Below, piece after piece: positions 58,142 to 64,000 of a stretch of 64,000 bases of DNA. This stretch comes from Astrothelium macrocarpum (taxonomy: Eukaryota > Ascomycota > Dothideomycetes > Trypetheliales > Trypetheliaceae), in NCBI GenBank assembly GCA_021030915.1, contig JAGEMR010000089.1, forward strand, positions 1 to 64,000. Direction: 5' to 3'. The notes below the pieces were generated by a model that worked only from the letters and a program-made list of their open reading frames with translations, searched no databases and was not told the origin of the DNA. Within the stretch, counting starts at the first letter, position 1; each line of letters starts with the position of its first letter. Both the position numbers and the translations under genes were made by a program.

Positions 58142-59404
58142 ATTTGGTACCTCCACTAGTCCAATTGAAACAATGTAGGGTGCATAGGACGAAAATTGGT
58201 CTTAATCTGGACTGCCGGTTCCTTGCCAAAAGCGCGAATCCGTGGTATTTATCTTGTCCAGACGGAGATTGAACCTTTACTGTGTGGAAATTTTAGTACG
58301 GAGATTAGGGCTAACTCCGTGTTAGCTTTGCTAATATTTAGGAAACCTGCATATATCACAACTGTAGGAATTATTGATAGCACATAACAATTTGAACGGC
58401 TGAAGCCTTATGACAACCTAATACATGCTCTCTAGAAAGGCCATTCTCCCAAGATCAAGAACGTGTGAGTCTGTTGGCGAGCGAAACATAGTGCACCATA
58501 GTGCACCATATCTCCTGTTCATTCCGCACGCCATGACGCCTCAACGCACACGCCTACTTTGACTATTGTGCTGGTTACCACTCACCTTTTCATTTAGCTT
58601 CGGCATCGCGGTTGCATAGCCACCTATGATGAGCACCTAATGACACACGATCACACCGCGGTGACTGCGGGCAATCGAGATCATCATTGATGCCATAAGC
58701 TCATTGAAGCCGTCTAAACTGGAACCATGAATGCTCACAGGGACGAAAGGCTCCAGTATTGGGAGCTAAACTACTTTTGAGACCGGATACGCGTGCTATG
58801 CCACTCGCTCAGACTCTCCTATTGGGTCGGTTTTTGTGAATGCCCGAGGTGATTGCTGGTGGGTGTGAGTACGATCATAATCATTCACGGTAGTCAAGCT
58901 GTCGTAAGCAGTGAGATTGTGTATGTATGTGAGGTGCTCGATTCTGCCTATTCTTGCTCTTGAAAATTTCCCAAGGTAGACTGCAACTATTACGGCATCA
59001 CTAAACATCGTCAATAAGGTAGGAGGATATGACTCGGTCGACCTCTCGCTTGGCTGATGTAACCTCTCAAAATTCCGAGCTAACCTGACCTCTCAAGTTA
59101 AGAGGTCACATGAGTCACCTGACCTCTCATTTTATCTCTGAAAGTTCTCGAACATGTTCAGAAAATATATTTTCAACATATTTTAACGATTAAAAAAATC
59201 AAATGAGAGGTTAGATAAGAAAATTAAGAGATCACTTAGAAAGATGTTTTGAGAAAGTGAGGTCCAATCAATTTTGGAGAGGTCACATTAGATAAACGAG
59301 AGGTCAGATGAGATATGTACTCGCACCTCGCGGACCAGTACCTGCGGCCGAGTCCAAAATGACAGAGCTCGTTACTAGATGGTGTTTGGTTCTTCGCGGT
59401 TACT
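58142..59404. other. Gap with repeat element
   Basis: About 1.26 kb between the SDR start and the hydrolase stop, both on the minus strand. It contains a 12-bp tandem duplication of CATAGTGCAC around 58,488-58,510 and, at the right, the first GAGAGGTCA element. Confidence 0.5.
59031..59322. mobile_element. Foldback MITE-like element, GAGAGGTCA family, copy 1
   Basis: About 290 bp made of TGACCTCTC words in the left half and GAGAGGTCA words in the right half, around an AT-rich centre. The right end, ATAAACGAGAGGTCAGATGA then GATATGTAC, is the inverse of the left end of copy 2 (GTACCTCATCTGACCTCTCG then TTTAG). Its own left end is more diverged. It ends about 80 bp beyond the stop of the neighbouring hydrolase. 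Confidence 0.75.
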
Positions 59405-60187
59405 TCATAACTTGATCTTGTTTTCAGCCACGTCGATGACAACGTTCACAACTTCTTGAGTCGAAGTGAGATTTGGAGAATGACCAGTGCGGAACTCCAC
59501 AGTATTCACTTCAATGCCCTCTTTTCTGATGTTCTCCACCACGTTCTTCTGATATTCGTACGGCCACGCCATATCTTCGGTGGTGAAGATGTACGTGAGA
59601 GGGATCTCTCTCCAGGCGCTGTTACTGATGGGCTCGTATATGGCTTTACCATTAAAGCGAACGAACGTCGATATATAATGGTCGACCTCTTCATCTGCAG
59701 TGCTTGAACCGATTACCAACTTCTTCGGGTCACGGTAAACACAACTTCCGTCGTCGGCAAAATCAAATGCTGTTGGGAGTAAGTGCTCATGCCCAAACTC
59801 CTTAAACTTGGTGGCTGCAGATTCGCCTTCCCGCAGAGCAAGTGCGGTCATGTAGATGAGGTGCACAACTCCACCTTTCTTGCCTCCATTTGCTCGGCTT
59901 TTGGAGCCAAGTCCAACCAAAGCGTTAGTCCCGACTGTTCCACCATACGAGTGCATAAATACAATGATGTCACGACCTTCGCCAGCAAGTTTTTCAGCGC
60001 GCTCGCGAATCACGGTTGTATCTGCAGCAAGACTTCCGGTGGGAGGACGTGTGCCGTTATTGGATGGGAGTAATGGTACATGAACAACGAAGCCAGCGGA
60101 CTGAAGAGCATTTGTGAACTTTGAATAGGTCTCCGGGACGTGAAATCCGCCAGTGACCAGCAGAATATCTGGCTTGATAGTCGCCAT
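59405..60187 (-). CDS. Alpha/beta hydrolase
   Basis: Single-exon protein of 260 residues with no signal peptide, probably cytosolic. The first strand and oxyanion region are ILLVTGGFHVPETY. The nucleophile elbow is FMHSYGGTVG with Ser80. The catalytic His is His236 in RTGHSPNL. An acidic residue in FTTEDMAWP could complete the triad. Length and layout fit the AB_hydrolase_6 type (esterase or lactonase). The substrate is unknown. It is bracketed by two copies of the GAGAGGTCA element, one close behind its stop and one about 220 bp upstream of its start, which may influence its expression. Confidence 0.87.
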   Translation of the reverse strand: MATIKPDILLVTGGFHVPETYSKFTNALQSAGFVVHVPLLPSNNGTRPPTGSLAADTTVIRERAEKLAGEGRDIIVFMHSYGGTVGTNALVGLGSKSRANGGKKGGVVHLIYMTALALREGESAATKFKEFGHEHLLPTAFDFADDGSCVYRDPKKLVIGSSTADEEVDHYISTFVRFNGKAIYEPISNSAWREIPLTYIFTTEDMAWPYEYQKNVVENIRKEGIEVNTVEFRTGHSPNLTSTQEVVNVVIDVAENKIKL

Positions 60188-60410
60188 GGCCTTCGTGTTC
60201 AGTACGCTTAGTGCAAATTAGAGCGGCGCACGTAGTATCGGACTGAGGCTAGGGCTGTTGATGTGAAACGGTGAGAAAGCTCGACAACCTAGCCAGAGGA
60301 AAGCAAGTTGAAGATACGTTATACACAGCGTAATAAAGCTAGTTGGTCAGCGTAATTAGATAAGTTATGAGCGGTGCCTTCCTGTTACAAGATAGTCCCG
60401 ACTACCTTGC

Positions 60411-60680
60411 GAGTTTGTACCTCATCTGACCTCTCGTTTAGCTGATGTGACCAATCAAAAGTTGATCTGACCCGAACCCCTTGTAAAATCCCTTTATCCG
60501 ACCTCTCAGGTTTTTCACCTGACCTCTCACTTCTATTTCACTTCCGAATACATTCTGGATTTTGGGAGAAGGGCAAATTTTAAATTGCTCACATGACCTC
60601 TCAGGATGAGAGGTCAGATTAGCTCAAGATTTTGAGAGGTCGGATCAGCTAAGCGAGAGGTCTACTGAATTATGTTCTGG
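60411..60680. mobile_element. Foldback MITE-like element, GAGAGGTCA family, copy 2
   Basis: About 270 bp. It begins GAGTTTGTACCTCATCTGAC then CTCTCGTTTAGCTGATGTGA, and ends with inverted words TTTTGAGAGGTCGGATCAGC then TAAGCGAGAGGTC. The interior also has CACCTGACCTCTC and GGATGAGAGGTCAGATTAGC. No coding capacity. Confidence 0.8.
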
Positions 60681-60902
60681 ATATAACAATGTGCAAATTA
60701 GCTCTCAGAGGCTGATTTCTTGTTGTGAGCTGAACCTAAGCACGGCGTCAGTCGATGACTCAAAGACACCGCAGCATCGTAGTTAATGTAGTGCAGCCTT
60801 CGCCAGTGCTACGAAATTGTCCTTATGAGCTTGGCGGGATAGCTATGATGATCCATTGCTTAGTTTTGGCAAAGCAGTCGGAAGTGTGGCGAGCGGGCTC
60901 GA

Positions 60903-61180
60903 GAGTTTGTACCTCACCAGACCTCTCAGTTAGCTGATGTGACCGCTCAAAACTTGATGCGACCTAAACCCCTCAAAAAATCTCTTTAAATGATCTCTCA
61001 ACTCGCTTATCTGATCTCTCGTTCAATCTCTAAATTCATTAAATATATTTGAAAGATGATAAGAACATGTTCTAAGATTTTGAGAGATAAAATGAGAGGT
61101 CAGATGAGCTATCTGATCTCTTGAGGTAAGGATTTTGAGAGGTAGAATCAGCTAGTGGAGAGGTCAGCTCAGCTATAACC
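60903..61180. mobile_element. Foldback MITE-like element, GAGAGGTCA family, copy 3
   Basis: About 278 bp. Its first 70 bases align with copy 2 by eye (GAGTTTGTACCTCACCAGAC, then CTCTCAGTTAGCTGATGTGA, through to the AACCCC stretch). It ends GGAGAGGTCAGCTCAGCTAT. Many words show C-to-T or G-to-A differences (GATCTCTC for GACCTCTC), as RIP or age would produce. Confidence 0.8.
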
Positions 61181-62055
61181 TGTGGGCTCGATCGGAGGTC
61201 AGAACTCCTGACATATTCGCCGCCACTGCCAGCCACTGCCGGCCACCACCAACACGTCAACCATAGCGGCTCGGTGCCAGCTCAGACAGTGCTGCAAAGA
61301 GCGAAAATTGGTACATACGCATCATTATGTAAGAAGCGATCTTTTCCTTGCTGGCTCCGGACTCAGCTTTGATTAACACTACGTCCTCTCCACTTTCCGT
61401 GTTTCACTCCTTTTACAGTGTAGGATGGCCAATGTGCGCCGTTTATTGTCTCCTCAGGCAGTCCTCCGACAGACAATAGGTTTGACTGCTGTGGGTTCCA
61501 TCTTATCTAGTTGTACAACTTCAACTGCGTGTATCATATCCCATCTGCGTGTAAGAATATTTTTTTAAGGAGAGACTCAATCTTCTATGGATGTACAGAT
61601 CTTACTGCGTTCAATTTTTTACCCTTGTATACCCAAAGCTACACAGCCTTTTTCGTAAACGATTGAACCAATGAAATCAGCCAAAAGAACGGCCCCCATT
61701 GGTCGAACCCGATTTCGTGTAGAACAATTAACAGGCCTTTGGCCAATGATATACTGAAGAATTGGAGCACATCGCATAGGATACCATAGCCGTCGCTTGT
61801 TTGAGTGCTAAGAACACCAAGCCTGCGTCTGTATGAGGCATGGATATTAAGCTAATGGCCTGATCTTACGTCCGCTTCGGTCCCGAGGGTTTCCGAGCAT
61901 GGTTCAATAAGGGCCAGGAGAAATATCAATCCTGATATTTATCAGGACTGAAGGTAAAGAAACTGAGGCATTTTGTACCAGTCGTTACTGACCGAACTTC
62001 AGATCAGCCGCTTTGACTCTTTGCTTAGCTTACCTTCTATTTGGCAACTTGCTCC

Positions 62056-63891
62056 ATGGATATTCCCTTCTTTTTCACCATACTGGCCTTGTTCCGCTTT
62101 ACAATAGCGACTCCTTACAATTGTACCTTTGATGACATATCTCCCTCAAAGACACTTGCTTGGTGCCCTTGTTATAATGGTTATTTCTGTGCAAAACTTG
62201 ATGTTAGTTTGTTACTCTCTATTGTGCTAACTTACGTACTGAACTGCTTCTTCTAGGTACCGCTTGACTATCAAGACCCTGATTTAAGTCGAGCTTCGGT
62301 CCCACTTCTTAAATCTCCCGCCCAAGCCAATTCTTCCGATGGACCCTATCAAGGCATGGTATTGATCAATCCTGGCGGTCCTGGAGGTTCAGGTATAAGC
62401 GAACTTTTGTCTTACGGGAGCGAGTTACAAACCGTATTAGGCACTAATTGGGATGTCGTCGGGTTTGATCCCCGAGGCATGTGGCTCAGCGAGCCTGTAG
62501 CTAATTGCTCCAACAACACCATTCCTTATCAAAACATTACATTGAGCCTAAGATCAGTTCCAAGACTCACGGGCGAATTCTACGAGAGTTATATCGATTT
62601 TGGGAAGGACCTCGGTAAGCAATGTGAGAAAGAGACCGGTGGGAAAAAGGATGCAGGCCCGCACATGTCTACAGCGACCACGGCAAGAGATATGCTCAGC
62701 ATTGTTGATGCCTTTGCAAAAACTGAACCTGGCCAAAAAGCCGCGAAACCCAGCAGTCTGTTGAATTACTATGGAGTCAGTTACGGGACATTCCTTGGAC
62801 AAACCTTCGCTTCTATGTTTCCCGACCGCGTTGGCAACATGGTGTTGGATGGAAATGTGAATCCTGAGGCTTACCTCGCCAATTTTACCTCAGACTCTAT
62901 CAATCACCTTGATGGGGTCATCGCGACCTTCTTCATATACTGCTATGAAGCCGGACCGTCGAATTGTTCATACTACACTGGCTCCACCCCCAAGGACATT
63001 TGTGAGCGATTCAACCGTTCGTTCGTCCAACTTGATCCTCGTAAGGCGGTAGCTAGTAGCTGGTCCAACGCCACCGATCTCGAGACAGCTTTGCTCACTC
63101 TCAAATATGCTCTTTATAATGCCGCAGGCCAGCCACTCTTATACTTTAGCTCGTTGCCTCAAGTCCTGCTGGGCCTCGAAACTGCGATCACGGCGCGAGA
63201 TCTCCAACCTTGGATTGAAGAAGTCACGGCAATCGTGGGGGATCCCACACCAGCTGGAATCGAAAACCCAGAATGGCTTTTCGGGGTGGTATGCTCTGAT
63301 CAGAACAATACCTGGTATAATAAAACATTACAAGCCTTCCAGCCTAGTCTCACCGAGCTTAAAGCCCAGAGCATCATTGGCGAGATTTGGCTCAGAGGGG
63401 TGCTGAGTTGTACTGGATGGCCGATCAAATCCAAAGACATCTTTGACGGACCGTTTGGTGGCGATACCGCAACTCCTATACTCTTTGTGAGCAACACATA
63501 CGATCCAGTCACACCTATCGAAAAGTGAGTCGTGACTACCCATTTTTCCTCCAATCATCATTACTCACGACGATGATAATAGCTCCATCTCGTCAGCACC
63601 AAAGTACAAGGGTGCGCAGGTGCTCACTATTGATGGAACAGGTGTAAGCACAGGATCCTATCTCCTTAGTAACCGCCTCAACCCTTTTAATCGCTAATCA
63701 CCTTACAGCATACGAGCGTCCGTGCTAACAATCTCTGCGGTTTTGCGAGAATGAAAGCTTACTTCCTGACAAACACGTTGCCTGGCAACAACTCTTTCTG
63801 TCCGCTTGAACAAGGTCCATTTCTGATTACTTTGAATGGAACGTTGAGGCAGAACATAGGGAATGCAGGTCTGTCAGTTCTTGTTCATTGA
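62056..63891 (+). CDS. Secreted TAP-like serine peptidase (alpha/beta hydrolase)
   Basis: A 552-residue secreted tripeptidyl-aminopeptidase-like hydrolase. Exons are 62056-62202, 62257-63524, 63583-63643 and 63709-63891. The frame opens at TTG in 62041, but the first ATG is 62056 and gives a good signal peptide (MDIPFFFTILALFRFTIAT). The oxyanion/HGGPG-like element is NPGGPGGSG. The nucleophile elbow GVSYGTFLG holds Ser224, Asp465 is in SNTYDPVTP, and His493 in GTGHTS is restored over the last intron. VCSDQNNTWYN and the C-terminal Cys pair fit the TAP-like C-terminal domain. Many N-glycosylation sites are present. The stop at 63889 is close to the window end. A further exon beyond the window cannot be excluded. 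Confidence 0.88.
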
Positions 63892-64000
63892 GAATCCAAG
63901 CTTGTAGCATGTAGACAATTTCTGTTAGCCTAATTTGGGATCATGTTTCGCTCGACATCTCCCAAGACAATCTGGAGTCTGTTGCAGAGATGAAATGCAC
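63892..64000. other. Window edge, 3' flank of the peptidase gene
   Basis: Only about 110 bp remain. No feature was recognised. Confidence 0.4.

Larger units (their letters stand above)
60188..62055. promoter_or_regulatory. Divergent region, hydrolase / TAP-type peptidase
   Basis: About 1.87 kb between two outward-facing genes. It holds copies 2 and 3 of the GAGAGGTCA element. The 0.87 kb nearest the peptidase shows no further feature apart from its presumed promoter. Confidence 0.45.

Noticed and set aside
61320..62040. Possible RNA gene upstream of the peptidase
   Set aside because: No cloverleaf or box-B sequence was recognised, and nothing distinguishes it from an ordinary promoter.

Overview
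The window is nuclear DNA from a filamentous ascomycete (Pezizomycotina). The signs are many short introns of about 50-95 bp with GTRNGT donors and CTAAC-type branch points, fungus-specific transcription factors (Zn2Cys6, C2H2 plus fungal_trans), augmin, a HET-like membrane protein, and an AT-rich, RIP-like tract at the left edge. No bacterial operon structure is seen. Gene models were built by hand from splice motifs and frame continuity. Several supplied open frames begin at TTG or GTG, so starts were moved to real ATGs.

Layout. 1-1.9 kb: AT-rich degenerate DNA ending in a Ser/Gly-type minisatellite. 2.8-5.7 kb: Zn2Cys6 regulator (minus), then about 3.6 kb without a convincing gene. 9.3-17.2 kb: rhodanese/Cdc25-like phosphatase, peroxisomal enoyl-CoA hydratase ending in SKL, an LRR-like orphan, AP-1 beta-adaptin and EMC4. 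17.7-26.5 kb: Mcd4 GPI ethanolamine-phosphate transferase, a proline-rich orphan, SRP receptor beta and cystathionine beta-synthase. 27-41.9 kb: HAUS6 augmin subunit, an HD-domain nucleotidase, a large C2H2 regulator behind a long leader, a phocein/Mob3-type STRIPAK subunit and a CobW/Zng1-type GTPase.

42-64 kb is an accessory-like stretch. It holds two diverged SUMO-like genes 1.5 kb apart, one with a GG-RGK tail and one without an in-frame di-Gly. It also holds a mucin-like single-pass membrane protein, a secreted GDSL (CE16-like) esterase, a second Zn2Cys6 regulator, a HET-like membrane protein, an SDR with an altered catalytic motif, an alpha/beta hydrolase, and a secreted TAP-type peptidase at the right edge. 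Two families of short inverted-repeat elements (MITE-like) lie here. One has a TIR core AGAAATGTCACCC (45.4 and 53.2 kb, plus a probable fragment at 42.0 kb). The other is built of repeated TGACCTCTC / GAGAGGTCA words, with three copies at 59.0, 60.4 and 60.9 kb; the first two bracket the hydrolase.

Three housekeeping genes (EMC4, Mcd4, SRP receptor beta) all serve the ER membrane, but this may be chance. The most unusual items are the paired SUMO-like genes and the two small element families.
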